The notes under the pieces were generated by a model. It was given only the letters and a program-made list of their open reading frames with translations. It ran no database searches and was not told where the DNA came from. Below, one piece after another: positions 47,688 to 58,869 of a stretch of DNA of 64,000 bases. How positions within the stretch are numbered: position 1 is the stretch's first letter; every line of letters starts with the position of its first letter. A program made the translations under genes and the position numbers. This DNA comes from Malania oleifera (taxonomy: Eukaryota > Streptophyta > Magnoliopsida > Santalales > Ximeniaceae): positions 11,687,764-11,751,763 of the forward strand of contig NC_080422.1 in assembly GCF_029873635.1 (NCBI RefSeq), given 5' to 3'.

Positions 47688-48312
47688 GTAAAATGCTAAC
47701 TCGAACTGACGACTTTAATCAAATTTGAATCACAATTCCCACACACAAACATTGAATTCAAGTCTTACTGCCCTCTCTGCCATTCTCTTGAGATTTTAAA
47801 ATTTTCAAAAATATTTCATAACATTTGATTTTTAGATACATATATCCTTAAAAAATTTGTCTTTCCCCTTCCCTGTCTCTATTCGATCAGTCCTACCTGG
47901 TTGAGTGGCCATTTAACTCTCATATCTTAGTCTCTATTCTTCAATTCACATGCAAATCTAAGCTCTAAAAATTTGTCAACGCCATGTCTTGTGGATCTCC
48001 ACCTCACAAACAACAAACCTCTCAAGTAAGGGTGTATTTGAGTCCAATTGAGTTGACACAATAAAATATTTGAACTCTACTCGATTTGAAAATATTAAGT
48101 TAAAAAATCAACTCGAATTTGATCAATTTTATAATTATCAAATTCAAAATTGATTCAACTACAAATTCATAAAACTCGAGTTGGGTTCGATTATAAATTA
48201 ATATTAAATATATAAAAATATATAATGTACATATAATATGAAAATACATATTATATGATATATATACTATAACTTGGGAGGAGATAGTGAGTAAGGATTT
48301 AATGTCTTTGAA
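47688..48312. other. AT-rich noncoding DNA with GAGTTG/AACTCG words
   Basis: Host sequence begins here after element A. From about 48028 a segment starting AAGGGTGTATTTGAGTCC is rich in ACTCGA words and resembles the arms of the inverted repeat that follows. It may be one end of a hAT-like MITE, but I found no matching end or target duplication. Confidence 0.35.
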
Positions 48313-48412
48313 TTTATCAAAAGAAATGGTCCATGATCGCATAAATTGGCGGAAAATGATTTATATAACCGACCCCACTTAGTGGAACTAAGGCTTGGTT
48401 TTGTTTGTTTGT
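48313..48412 (+). mobile_element. short retroposon, RTE-tail type, plus orientation
   Basis: The sequence TCAAAAGAAATGGTCCATGA through CTTAGTGG to AAGGCTTGGTTTTGTTTG is almost the same as the minus-strand element at 62576-62674. It ends in (TTTG)n, as RTE-derived short elements end in (TTG)n. No protein is encoded. Confidence 0.6.
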
Positions 48413-48420
48413 TTGTTATA

Positions 48421-49030
48421 TACTATAAAAATAATAAATTAAATTTTTTTTTAGGTTCGAAACCCGATTCAAGTACTATTATTGAGTTCGAACTCAATTC
48501 ATTAAAATACTCGAGTAGCTTGAACTCGAGTAAAATCAAGTCGAGTCGAATTAGGAGATGAGTCGAGTTCGAGTAGCTCGTAAGTATCTTGATTCACTGA
48601 TACTCGTACTCCTAGGTTTAGTTTGAAACCTTCAGTCTCTTTGTTCTGTTTGGCCCTCACAACTTAAATTCTTCAACGAATGAAAGCATGAATTCAATGG
48701 TAAATGAAATGTCATGAAGTGTAGTGTGCACCAACCATTTGATGAAATGTCGCCACTGTTTGTTTAAGCAATTTTGGTACGAGGTCTCCTTGTTGATGCT
48801 GCTAAACTATACTTTGAAATTTCAAATTTACCTAGGAGTACGGGTATCAGTGAATCAAGATACTTACAAGTTACTCGAACTCGATTCATCCCCTAATTCG
48901 ACTCCACTTGATTCTACTCGAGTTCAAGCTACTCGAGTATTTTAATGAATCGAGTTCGAACTCAATAATAGTACTTGAGTCAGGTTTTAAACCTAATAAA
49001 AAAAATAATTTGATTATTTATATAGTATAT
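48421..49030. repeat. long imperfect inverted repeat, two ~200-bp arms
   Basis: The left arm (48421-48616) and right arm (48831-49030) are reverse complements with few mismatches. For example CTCGTAAGTATCTTGATTCA in the left arm pairs with TGAATCAAGATACTTACAAG in the right. A 214-bp spacer lies between them. Both arms contain clustered ACTCGAG and GAGTTCGA words. The right arm is bracketed by two copies of ACTATACTTTG(A/G)AATT (about 48806 and 49066). RNA from this region would fold into a long hairpin. Confidence 0.8.
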
Positions 49031-49099
49031 ATATCAGTTAATATGTATTTTCATATTATATGTACTATACTTTGGAATTTTAAATTTACCTAGAATTTT

Positions 49100-50284
49100 G
49101 GAGAAGTAGGTTGCAGATTTGTGAAAGAAATTTACTTAGGAATTTTGGGAAAATAAAAACGGTTGGGTTCGGTTTTCACGTCAGTGAACCGAAAAGTCCG
49201 GTCCGGTCAAAGTTCCGTTCTTGTCTCAAGCTCGGTTCTTCTTCTTGCTGAACCGGAAAAATTCGCTTCTATTGAATTTTTGTCCAAACCGACCGAATTC
49301 ACAGCCCAGTTTTATCCCAATTCTCACACGCATATATTTTGAAGCCAAGGCTCGCTCTCGAGTCCCGCTACGCCGCCACCGCTGCCGCCACCGCCGCCAC
49401 CATACTATCACGCCATCGCCTGCTGCCATTGAGCCCTTACTCCCTCAGGTACGAGCGGCGTCGTAAAGATCTCTCTCTCTCTCTCGCTAAAACAGAAGAC
49501 CTCCTACCGATTTGGTGCTCCTTGCAACTGTTGCAGCGTGTTGGAATGTCAAGCGTTGAACAAAGAAAAAAAATCTGGACCGTCCGTTTTTTTTATCCAA
49601 TGGCTGCTGTTGGGTTTCTTTTTTCTGGGGGCATGATTGTAATTTTCCGTGTGTAAATAGAAAACAGCAGGGGGCGGGACTTCAGTTTTTTTCAGCAGCG
49701 CGGGAGAGGGAGACGGCAGGAGGTGGGTGCGGCGTGGGTATCTCCAGCAGAGGTTCGCACAAGGGTGAGGTAAGGTAAGCTCAGATTTGGTTTCTTGGGG
49801 AGGATTTCTTGTAGGTAAATCAGGGAGGAATACAGGGAGAAATCTAGGGGTTCTTCGCAGGTGCGAAGAGGGGGATTTCTCGTGATTTTTCTAGTCATGA
49901 CCTCCACTAGTGAATTTTTTTATTATTTAATTTATCATTTGTATGAGGATTATGCAATCTTATGACCCTCAATCCGTTCCTACGGTCTGATCCTGCACCT
50001 TGCAATTTTATGCAAGATCCCAATTTTAACAACCTGGGTTGGGTGTCATCGAAATTCTTAGAAGAATTTAGTGGATTTTACTTTATATTGAACGAGTGAT
50101 ATAGAAGTTCAATTATAATTTCATTTATAATGAGTAGGTGCAATTTTATATCATTATCACACTAGATAGCTAGATCTTAGAATCAAATTACTGGAGATGC
50201 TGATGCATAATCTGCTGGATGTTTAGAGTTTGGGACTTTGATGTTGGAGGTCTTGAGTTCTAACCTTGTGAGAGAGTGGGAAGG
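49100..50284. other. unassigned, GC-richer segment; possible old promoter or exon
   Basis: Around 49340-49450 the sequence is rich in CCGCCACC and encodes short Arg/Ala-rich frames; CCCTCAG|GTACGA at about 49444 could be an exon-intron boundary. GTGTAAATAGAAAACAGC at about 49651 could be a TATA region, followed by G-rich DNA with a GGTGAGG-type site near 49765. None of this matches a gene I know. It lies where the pre-insertion promoter side of COX19 might have been, but that is speculation. The last part (49900-50284) is plain AT-rich DNA. Confidence 0.3.
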
Positions 50285-50806
50285 TGTCACGGTCCGACTA
50301 TTTTCACACCCTTTGTGAAGGGCCGTGCGGCGTTAGCTAAAACACTCTTCTTTAATTAGCCAGCCTATCATTTACCAATATTCATCCACGAAGCACTTTC
50401 ATTAGCATTCATTCAGATAGCAGTGGAAACAGTAATCAATTCATAAAAGCCGTGGTAAGCAAGCAGTAAACATTGAAACAAACGTAATTCATTAACAAAT
50501 CCTCTGTTGACATGGTGTACTTAGCGAGGGAGGCAAGTAGGTTAAGCACGTTGACAATTGCTAGTGAGTTTTACAATGATTGATGAACACTCACCCTCCC
50601 TTAAAGAGCTTTCTGGGTTATTCTCACTCTGGCACTAGGAAACATCAAAGTGACCGAGGAGTCATACTGCCTTATTTGGCTTACAATGAAATAAATACTT
50701 GAAAATAACCCTACACTAGTATTTACATGATGGAAATCCATCCTAAACACACGAGGCAACCGGTCACAGGCAAGCATAATGCCCTGAATAAGTTTAGCTC
50801 GTGACA
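50285..50806 (-). repeat. 3' LTR of the minus-strand chromovirus
   Basis: This 522-bp LTR differs from the other copy at only a modest number of positions by eye. It lies next to the polypurine tract at 50807-50817. Confidence 0.93.
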
Positions 50807-50817
50807 TTCTCCCCCAC
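50807..50817 (-). other. polypurine tract of the minus-strand chromovirus
   Basis: GTGGGGGAGAA on minus directly follows the TAA stop of the chromodomain ORF and directly precedes the 3' LTR, leaving no 3' untranslated region. Confidence 0.88.
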
Positions 50818-53800
50818 TTATGCGGTTGACGTCCTTGTAGACTTTGATGCTAGGTACACTTCGACTTTGTCTACCAACGGTTGCATATCTTCCGCAGAAA
50901 CCCAACTAATTTCTTTGTCACCAAGGCCTTTCCACATCACTAAGAATTCCTGCTGCTTCTTCCTTGAGGATGTGAACTTTCTGTTTGCAAGGATATCTTC
51001 AACTTCACGTTTGTCCGGTTGCACTGTACTCACTTCTGCTCTGGTTGACGGATTTCTGCTCAGATCGTCGGTGTCGACGTTGTACGGCTTGAGGCAGCTG
51101 ATGTGAAACACAGGATGCACTTTCATCCAAGTCGGAGGGTCGATTTTGTAGGAGACCTTCCCGACTTTGGCCAAGATGGGGACTAGTCCTTCATATTTGC
51201 GAAGTAGTCTCCTATCTCGTCCTCGTAGTGACCTGACCTGTTCAGGATTGAGCTTATCAAGCACCAAGTCACCTACGTTAAAGTGCTGCGGTCTTCTCTC
51301 CTGATCTGCCCACTTTTTCATCTGCTTAGTAGCTTTCTAGAGGTAGGCTCAGGCAATCTCAACATTCTGTCTCCATTCTTTGGTAAAGATGTAGGCCTTG
51401 GGACTCTTTCCTCTGTACGACTCATCCACTGTGTGAGGTAACAGCAGCTGCTGGCCTGTAACAAGCTAAAAAGGACTCTTGTTGGTTGTGGAGCACTTTT
51501 GGGCATTGAAACAGAACTGAGCCACATCAAGTAGTTGCACCCAATTCTTCTGGTTGACGTTGGCAAAGTGGCACAAGTACTCTTCAAGTAGCCCATTGAA
51601 TCTCTTCGTCTGTCCATCTGTCTGTGGGTGATAACTCAAAGAGATTTCTAGTTGTGAACCGAGGATTCTGAAAAGTTCTGTCCAGAAGTTGTCGGTAAAT
51701 CTTAAGTCTCGGTCACTAACAATGTCATGGGGAACACCCCAATATTTCACAATGTTCTTAAAAAAACAACTGTGCTGTCTCCTCTGTCGAACAGTACTTC
51801 GGTGTGGCTATGAATGTACCATACTTCGAAAATCTGTCTATAATAACAAGTATAGACCTTGCGTCTCTCACTCTGGGTAGGTTGGTGATGAAGTCCAATG
51901 AGACACTTTCCCACGGTTTGGACGGTATTGGTAGGGGCTCCAACAGCCCAACAAATTTTCCTCCACTCCACCTTGTCTTGTTGACAAGTGAGACAAGTTC
52001 GGGTATAATCAACCGCATCATCATGCATGTGCGGCCAATAGTACCCCCGCTTCAGTAAGGCCAAAGTGCGCTGCCATCCTGGATGTCCGGCCCACATGGT
52101 ATCATGACATTCCTTCAGTAATGTCTTCCTCAGATCACCTGCTCGTGGCACAAAGAGCCGGTTACCATGGGTCATCAATAATCCATCTTCCATCCACAAC
52201 TGTCGTGCCTTCCCTTCTTCGATAAGTTTCATTAAGTTCTACGCAATTGGATCTTTGGCTAAGTTCTCCTTGATGCGCTCCCACATCGTTGAGGTAACAG
52301 TACTTGAAGTCAGATGTGTTACCATTTGTAAGGCCGCCAGTTCGGCCTTTCTACTCAGTGCATCTGCGATTTGGTTCAATCGCTCCGCCTTGTGCTCAAA
52401 TGAGAAATCAAATTCTGCCAAGAATTCTTGCCATTGGCCTTGCTTAGGTGTCAGCTTTGACTGTGTGAAGAAATGGTTAACACCTGAATTATCTGTCTTC
52501 ACCACAAACCTTGATGCCTCCACACACGGAGACAATGTATCACCGTTAGCATTTCCTTCTCTTGAGCTGTGTACTTCTGCTTTGTTTCACTAAGCTTACG
52601 GCTTTCGTACGCAACAGGGTGTCCCTCCTGTACCAAGACTCCTCCAAGGGCGAAGTCTGATGCATCTGTCTGTACCTCGAAGGGTTTCATGACATCTGAA
52701 AGAGCCAGTACTGGATCTCTCATTATGGCATCCTTCAAGTCATCAAAGGCTCCTTGACACTCCTCTGTCCAGTTCCACCTATGACCCTTCTTTAGTAGTT
52801 CTGTCATAGGGGCCATTCTCCGTGAATACCCCTCTACGAACTTCCTGTAGTAGTTGGCAAGGCCAAGAAAGGAACGCAACTCTTTCACTGTTGTTGGGAT
52901 CTTCCATTCTTGAATTGCCCTTGCCTTCTCCATATCCATTCTGATATGACCTTATTCAATCACATAACCAAGGAATTTGATGCTCTGCTGAGCGAAAGAG
53001 CACTTCTCTTTCTTCACATATAGACTGTTCCCCTTCAGCCTATCGAACACCTTCCGCAGATGCTCTTTATGTTCCTCCAAAGTGGAACTGTAGACAACAA
53101 TATCATCTAGGTATACCACGACAAACTTGTCAAGGTACTCACGAAAAACCTGGTTCATCAAGGTATAGAATGTTGCAGGTGCATTCGTCAACCCGAATGG
53201 CATCACCAAGAATTCATATGCCTCATACCGTGTCACACAAGTAGTCTTCAGCTCATCCCCATTAGCAATTCTCACCTGATAGTAGCCTGACCTCAAGTCA
53301 AGTTTAGTGAAGTACTTGGCGTGACTCAACTAATCCAATAAATCAGCAATCAACGGAATAGGATACTTGTTGCGCACTATCACCTTGTTGAGCACGCGGT
53401 AGTCTACACACATCCGTAGGCTCCCATCATGTTTCTTTTGAAACAACACCGATGCTCCAATTGGTGCTTTGGAAGGGCGAACATATCCCGCTTCCAATAA
53501 TTCATCTAGTTGCTTCCTCAATTCTGCTAACTGTGGAGGCGCCATCCGATATGGCCCTTTTGCAGGTGATTTCACTTCTGGAAACAGCTCGATCTCATGC
53601 TCCACACCACGTAGTGGAGGTAATTCGTGAGGCAACTTATCCGACATCACCTCCTTGTACTCATCCAACACCGCTTGGATGGTTGTAGGCACCAGCTCTT
53701 TGCCTACTTCCTTATCTACCACCACCGTGGCTAGATATGTCTGCTCTCCCTTCCTCAAACCTTTCTTGAGTTGCATGGCTGAAAGGAACTTCCCATCGTC

Positions 53801-54214
53801 TCCTTTCGTTGCAACAGCTTGCACCATGCATGGGTGATCTCCCATCAGACATAGGGAACCAGCCGAAGGCATCAACACGGCCTTCGTTCTCCTTAGGAAC
53901 TCCATTCCCAAAATGACTGGAAAGTCATCCAATGGCATTGCTGTGAAATTCACATGACGCCCAAGCTTCATAGTAACTTGCTTGGCTACTCCCAGAGTAG
54001 GCTAGGCTACATAATTAACTGCTTTCATGCGTCCTGTATCATTCTCTAAGGATAAGTTGAGTCTTCAAGCTTCTGGTTGCAAAACAAAGTTATGGGTCGC
54101 CCCGGTATCCACCATAGCGCAGGTGCTTTTCCCATTGATTCTCAAGTCCACAAACATTAGCCCTCTGGCTCGTGTAACATTTGGGGCTTTTGCCTGCTTT
54201 TCCAATGCGCTCAC
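50818..54214 (-). pseudogene. pol of the minus-strand chromovirus
   Basis: On minus: protease CAMVDTGATHNFVL (about 54087-54130) and [84 protein letters not shown] and VVYLDDIVVYS with both Asp (about 53102-53107). RNase H: PFEVQTDASDFALGGVLVQ. Integrase: GHPGWQRTLALLKRGYYWPH, RTCLTCQQDK, SVSLDFITNLP, IVSDRDLRFTDNFWTEL and HPQTDGQTKRFN, with Lys (51604-51606) for the catalytic Glu. Chromodomain: REVEDILANRKF, QEFLVMWKGLGDKEISW. Stops near 54065, 54004, 53330, 52952, 52237 and 51345 sit where Gln or Arg codons (CAG, CAA, CGA) are expected. Frameshifts occur near 52480 and 51960. Confidence 0.9.
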
Positions 54215-55293
54215 CTACCGCATTGCACCCATCCTCGGGGTCTCATCTTCTTCCCCATCATCTTCCAGTGGCTGTTCGGCAATGGAAGCCTGTAAAGCAT
54301 TAAGTGATGCCTTGTGAGGGCACTTAAAAACTCTATGAGGACCTCGACACAAGAAACACTCAAGTTTACTCTTTCCTTTGGGCGTGTTGAACCCTCGAGA
54401 CGACGAAGCTTCCTTTGAGGTTGATGCTTTATGGTCGGCTCCCCCACTCTTGGGTTTGCCTTTCTTGAAAGACTTTCCATTGTTTCCCTCTCCGCCAGAT
54501 CCTTTGGACGAAATGGTATTCCCCCCAGTGTAGTCAGTCAAGCGTTCTACAGCAGTTTGTGCGGTAGACAAGTCTTGAACTCTTTGTCTATAAAGTTCAA
54601 TCCTTGCCCACGGTTTCATCCCCTCTAGAAAATAGAACAACTTGTCCTTCTCCGACATATCCCGGATATCCAACATCAAAGCATAAAATTGTTTCACATA
54701 TTCCCTGATCGACCCAGTATGCTTGAGGTCTCTCAGCTTTTTCTTTGCATTGTACTCAACATTTTTAAAAAAGAATTGGGCCTTGAGCTCTCTCTTTAAG
54801 TCTGTCTAACTATCAATTACACAGTTTTCATTTTCAATGTTATTGTACTTAGCACGCCACCACAGTTTGACGTCACCCACCAAGTACATGGTTGCAGTAT
54901 CCACTTTCACGTGTTTTGAGGTCATCCTCACAGCGCGAAAATATTGTTCCATATCAAACAAGAAGTTCTCTAACTCCTTAGCATCACGGGCACCCCATAC
55001 GTCCTGGGTTCAGGTACCTTGGTCTTACTAACTCCTGGAGTGTTGGAGTTCCCCATAGCAAGAACCATCAAATTCACCTTTGCATCCAGATCAGCCATTC
55101 GGGCTTGCAAAGTTTCCACAGTGTGGTGAAAGTTCTCTGATATTTCACTTGTCAAACTTGTTTGATGCTGCTGTGATCCCATCACTTCATCAACAAGTCC
55201 CCTCAGTTGGGCCATCTCGTTGGCCATATTGTTGGTTGTCTCTTCAACCTGTGCTTCCAATGCACTAAGTCTTTCAACATTGTTTGGTGCCAT
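54215..55293 (-). pseudogene. gag of the minus-strand chromovirus
   Basis: Starts MAPNNVERLSALEAQVEE at ATG 55293 with a long coiled-coil (to about 55100). A one-base change of frame near 54988 precedes ELENFLFDMEQYFRAV, HVKVDTATMYLVGDVKLWW, a TAG at 54806-54808, KAQFFFKNVEYNAKKKL, IREYVKQFYALMLDIRDM and LYRQRVQDLSTAQTAVERL. The zinc knuckle CFLCRGPHRVFKC has the spacing CX2CX3HX4C. The TAG at 54215-54217 (Gln in relatives) separates gag from protease; without it gag-pol is continuous. Confidence 0.88.
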
Positions 55294-55360
55294 GGTCAAT
55301 TACCAAAGCTTCCAAAATCCCACAACGAAGGTAACTGAATTCTCGTAGCAACTGAGCCTT

Positions 55361-55373
55361 GGCTCTGATACCA
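55361..55373 (-). other. primer-binding site of the minus-strand chromovirus
   Basis: On minus, TGGTATCAGAGCC follows the LTR after two nucleotides. Perfect tRNA-iMet match. Confidence 0.92.
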
Positions 55374-55375
55374 AG

Positions 55376-55894
55376 TGTCACGGTCCGACTATTTTCACAC
55401 CCTTTGTGAAGGGCCATGCGGCGCTATCTAAAGCACTCTTGTTTAACTAGCCAGCCTATCATTTACCAACATTCATCCACGAAGCACTTTCATTAACATT
55501 CATTCAGATAATAGCGGAAACAGTAATCAATTCATGAAAGCCGTGGTAAGCAAGCAGTAAACATTGAAGTAAACGTAATTCATTAACAAAACCTCCGTTG
55601 ATATGGTGTACTTAGCGAGGGAGGCAAGTACGCTAAGCACGTTGACAATTGCTAGTGAGTTTTACAATGATTGATGAACACTCATCCTCCCCTAAAGAGC
55701 TTTTTGGGCTATTCTTACTCTGGCACTAGGAAACATCAAAGTCACCGAGTCATATTGCCTTATTTGGCTTATAATGAAATAAATACTTGAAAATAACCCT
55801 ACACTAGTATTTACATGATGGAAACCCATCCCAAACACATGAGGCAAGCGGTCACAGGCAAGCATAATGCCCTAAACAAGCTTAGCTTATGACA
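55376..55894 (-). repeat. 5' LTR of the minus-strand chromovirus
   Basis: This 519-bp LTR abuts the copia RNase H codons on its outer side. It differs from the 3' copy by small changes, including loss of three bases near 55745. Confidence 0.93.
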
Positions 55895-56002
55895 CATAGC
55901 CCTGTACTCAGCTTCAGCTGAGGACCTTGAAACCACTCCTTGCTTCTTTGATTTCTAACATATCAATGATTCACCTAAGTAAACAGCATAGCCAATTAAA
56001 TA

Positions 56003-57550
56003 TTGTGGAGAAATGGAAGGAAAAACATGAACAAAATTAAGATTAGAGGATCCAGAAGTACAATGAGGAAAAACAAAATTATCCAAATAAGAAATAGAAG
56101 GGTTAACAGATTTCTCAAAAGGAAAGATATGTTCATAAAATTGAACATCTCTGGATATGAAAATAGAATTAGTTTCAATATCCAAAAGCTAATATCCTTT
56201 AATACCATGAGGGTAAGCCTAGAAACACACACTTTCTAGCCCTAGGAGCAAACTTGTGCCTATTGTGAGAGAGAGTAAGCAGAACATAAACAGCCAAAAC
56301 ATTTTAAATGAGAGTAAGAAGGAGGCTTACTGAAAAGAAGCTCAAAAGGACTCTTATTACCTAAAGATTTGGAAGGAATCCTGTTGAGTAAATAAACGAT
56401 AGTCAATAAGCAGTCACCCCCAGTAGCTCAATGGCACTTTGGATTGAAATAACAATGCTCTTGCAACATTGAGTATATGTTGATGCTTCCTCTCTACAAT
56501 TGCATTTTGTTGAGGAGTATCAACACAGCTTAACTGATGCAAAATCCCACTATTATGAAAGAAATCTTTAAGAATAAATTCAGTGCCATTGTCACTCCTG
56601 ATGGTTTGAATTGTGGCATTAAATTGAGTTTTAACCAAAGCAGCAAATTGAGGAAGAAGAAACTGAGTATCAGATTTTTGCTTAACAAGATAAACCCAAG
56701 TACACCTAGTGCAATCATCCACAATTGATAAAAAATATCTAAAACCTTCAATAGTACAAGTAGTAAAAGGACCTCATAGATCACAATGTATTAGCTCAAA
56801 AGGCTTATTTGAGACATTACTACTACAAGCGAAAGGTAATCTTTTATGTTTAGAGAAATGACAAACATCACAACATTTAGAAATATTTACATCAAGATCA
56901 TCTTTAAGCAAAGAAAACTTGGAATAAGAAGGATGACCTAGCCTATTATGCTACAACTCTAAAGAAGAATGACTAGCATGAGTAGTATTGACAGCAAGAG
57001 CAGTATGCATAGCAGAATCTTGCAGCAAATACAGCCCATTGTGTTCTTTACCCAGTCCAATCGTGCTCCATAGAGCAAGGTCCTGAATGAAACAGCAATT
57101 ACCAAGAAATATAAGGCAACAATAATGATTTTTGGTAAAGTTACTAACTGAAATCAAATTGAAACTGAAGGTAGGAACACATAGAACATCGGTGAGGATG
57201 AGAGTAGAAAAAATTTGTACTGTGCCTATGTGTGTGACTTCCCCATTTGGAAAATAGACATAAGTTTGTACAATGGAAGTAGTAGAAGTCAATTGAGAGA
57301 CAAAATGGACCATATGGTCAGTGACTCCAGTATCAATGATCCAATCATTGGATTTAAGAGTCATGCATTTGAACAGATTGAGCAAAAAATATGGAATGAG
57401 ATAGATTTGGTTGAAACCAAAAGGAGTTACCTGAAAAGTTAGATGAATAAGAGGGAGTAGAGCTGCTACAAGCATTGAAAGAGGATTGAGAAGATGCAAT
57501 AGGTGCCGAGACAAATGCAACCTGATGAAAAGCTTGAGTACCAAATCCTG
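56003..57550 (-). pseudogene. copia pol: protease and integrase, RT deleted
   Basis: Protease: WIIDTGVTDHMV (about 57316-57351; DTGA in relatives, here DTGV) and TLILTDVLCVPTFSFNLISV. The GAG-pre-integrase region reads HASHSSLEL then RLGHPSYS after a stop. Integrase core: MDDCTRCTWVYLVKQKSD (first Asp of the triad), IRSDNGTEFILKDFF, and CVDTPQQNAIVERKHQHIL with the catalytic Glu. The C-terminal part includes SIFISRDVQFYEHIFPF. Stops and frameshifts fall near 56950, 56780, 56413 and 56190. The reverse transcriptase that should follow is absent. Confidence 0.85.
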
Positions 57551-58807
57551 ATCCAGATGTTGAATGAATTTTCAAAAAGGCAAGCAACTGCACATTGAGC
57601 CTGAGTAATTGGACATTGTGCCAAGAAAGGCTGCTGTTGTGAAAAATTTGACTGTAAAGAACCATCAAAACCATTTGATGAAGGCTGCTGTTGGGCCTGA
57701 GGCATGATTTCTGATTGAAGACCAATTTGAGGCAAAGAACCAAGCAAACGACCATTTATTTGGGAATTAGTGCCTTGAGAAACAGTAAGAGAATCAAAAT
57801 TTCTAAAACCACCAGTCACTTTGTTAGCCATAACTTTGTTTCCTCCTTTAGGTTTGTACCCTGGAGTATAACCATGAAGCTTATAGCATTTATCAGCTAT
57901 ATGACCTGTTAGACCACAATAGGTACAAATTGGCCTTTCTTTCTTCGAATGCCCTCCTCCTTTACCACCATTGAAATGCTGAAATTGTCCTTTGGTCTGG
58001 TTAACAAACATTGCAGCAGCAGTTGCTTCAAGATTATAACCTATGGTTCCATGACCAATGTTCCTCCTCTTTTCTTCTTGCAGAACCAAAGAGCAAACTT
58101 TGCTCAATGAAGGAAATGGTTCTATTAACAATATTTGACCAATAAGATTGCTATAACTATCATTTAAGCCCATCAAGAACCTGAAAACATGTTCCTTGTG
58201 CTGGTCATCCAATTGAGAAGCCTTGGATCCACAAATACAAGCACAAGAACAAGAACAGATGAGAAAAAGGCTGATAGCTGACAAACTCATCCCATAAAGT
58301 CTTGAACTTTGTAAAATAAGAACTTAGTGAGAGTGAACCTTGTGAAAGATGAGAGATTTCTTTCTCAAGTTCAAACAATCGTGGTGTATTACCTTGTGAA
58401 AGCCTATCCTTAAGATCAAACCACAAATCCTTTGCATTATTGATATACATCACACTAGCCTTCAATTCCATACTAAGAGAATTGGTTAGCCAGGAAAGAA
58501 CTGTAGTATTGCAGCGACTCCAAGAATTGAATAATAGAGAAGAAGGATCTGGTTCTGTGATTGAGCCATTCACAAATCCAAATTTGTTCCTGGAACTAAA
58601 GGCCAAGAACATGGATCTAGCCCAACTCATATAATTTTCTAGACCTGTAAGAGGTCGAGAGGTAAGAACAAATCCTGGATTTTCATTCGCAGGAAGAAAG
58701 TAAGGATTGTTAGCATATTCATCCGCCATTGTAGTGCTTGAATTAGACACAGATTGCGAAGAATTGGAAGTAGATGTTGTCTGCAATGAACCAGTAGCGG
58801 AAGCCAT
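57551..58807 (-). pseudogene. copia gag
   Basis: Starts MASATGSLQTTSTSNSSQ (ATG 58807), then YFLPANENPGFVLTSRPLTG, NYMSWARSMFLAFSSRNK and NAKDLWFDLKDRLSQGN, the copia Gag domain that builds the particle. A frameshift near 58230 leads to EHVFRFLMGLNDSYSNLIGQ and the zinc knuckle CTYCGLTGHIADKCYKLHGY (about 57880-57940). The first 200 residues are open, so only the second half needs another frame. Confidence 0.87.
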
Positions 58808-58858
58808 TGAAAATATTGAAGAAGCTCGAAATCAAGAATTCAGAAAATTGAAAGAACA

Positions 58859-58869
58859 CTCTGATACCA
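58859..58869 (-). other. primer-binding site of the copia element
   Basis: On minus, TGGTATCAGAG starts directly after the LTR end (TTTTACA). Confidence 0.88.

Larger units (their letters stand above)
50285..55894 (-). mobile_element. minus-strand chromovirus with canonical chromodomain
   Basis: This is a 5.6-kb gypsy element. The LTRs (50285-50806 and 55376-55894, about 520 bp) start TGTCACGGTCCGAC on plus and end GTGACA or ATGACA. On minus, the PBS TGGTATCAGAGCC and the polypurine tract GTGGGGGAGAA are both in place. Gag and Pol read nearly in one frame, from ATG 55293 to a stop at 50818. The pol end has a true chromodomain, unlike B and C. Only about nine in-frame stops and a few frameshifts break it, so it is the youngest-looking coding element here. 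The flanking pentamers (GAAGG, CATAG) do not match. Confidence 0.92.

Noticed and set aside
48724-48800. Frame resembling a PPR motif (FDEMS-like words) in the spacer of the inverted repeat
   Set aside because: Only a few residues agree and the frame changes at once; not enough to call a PPR fragment.
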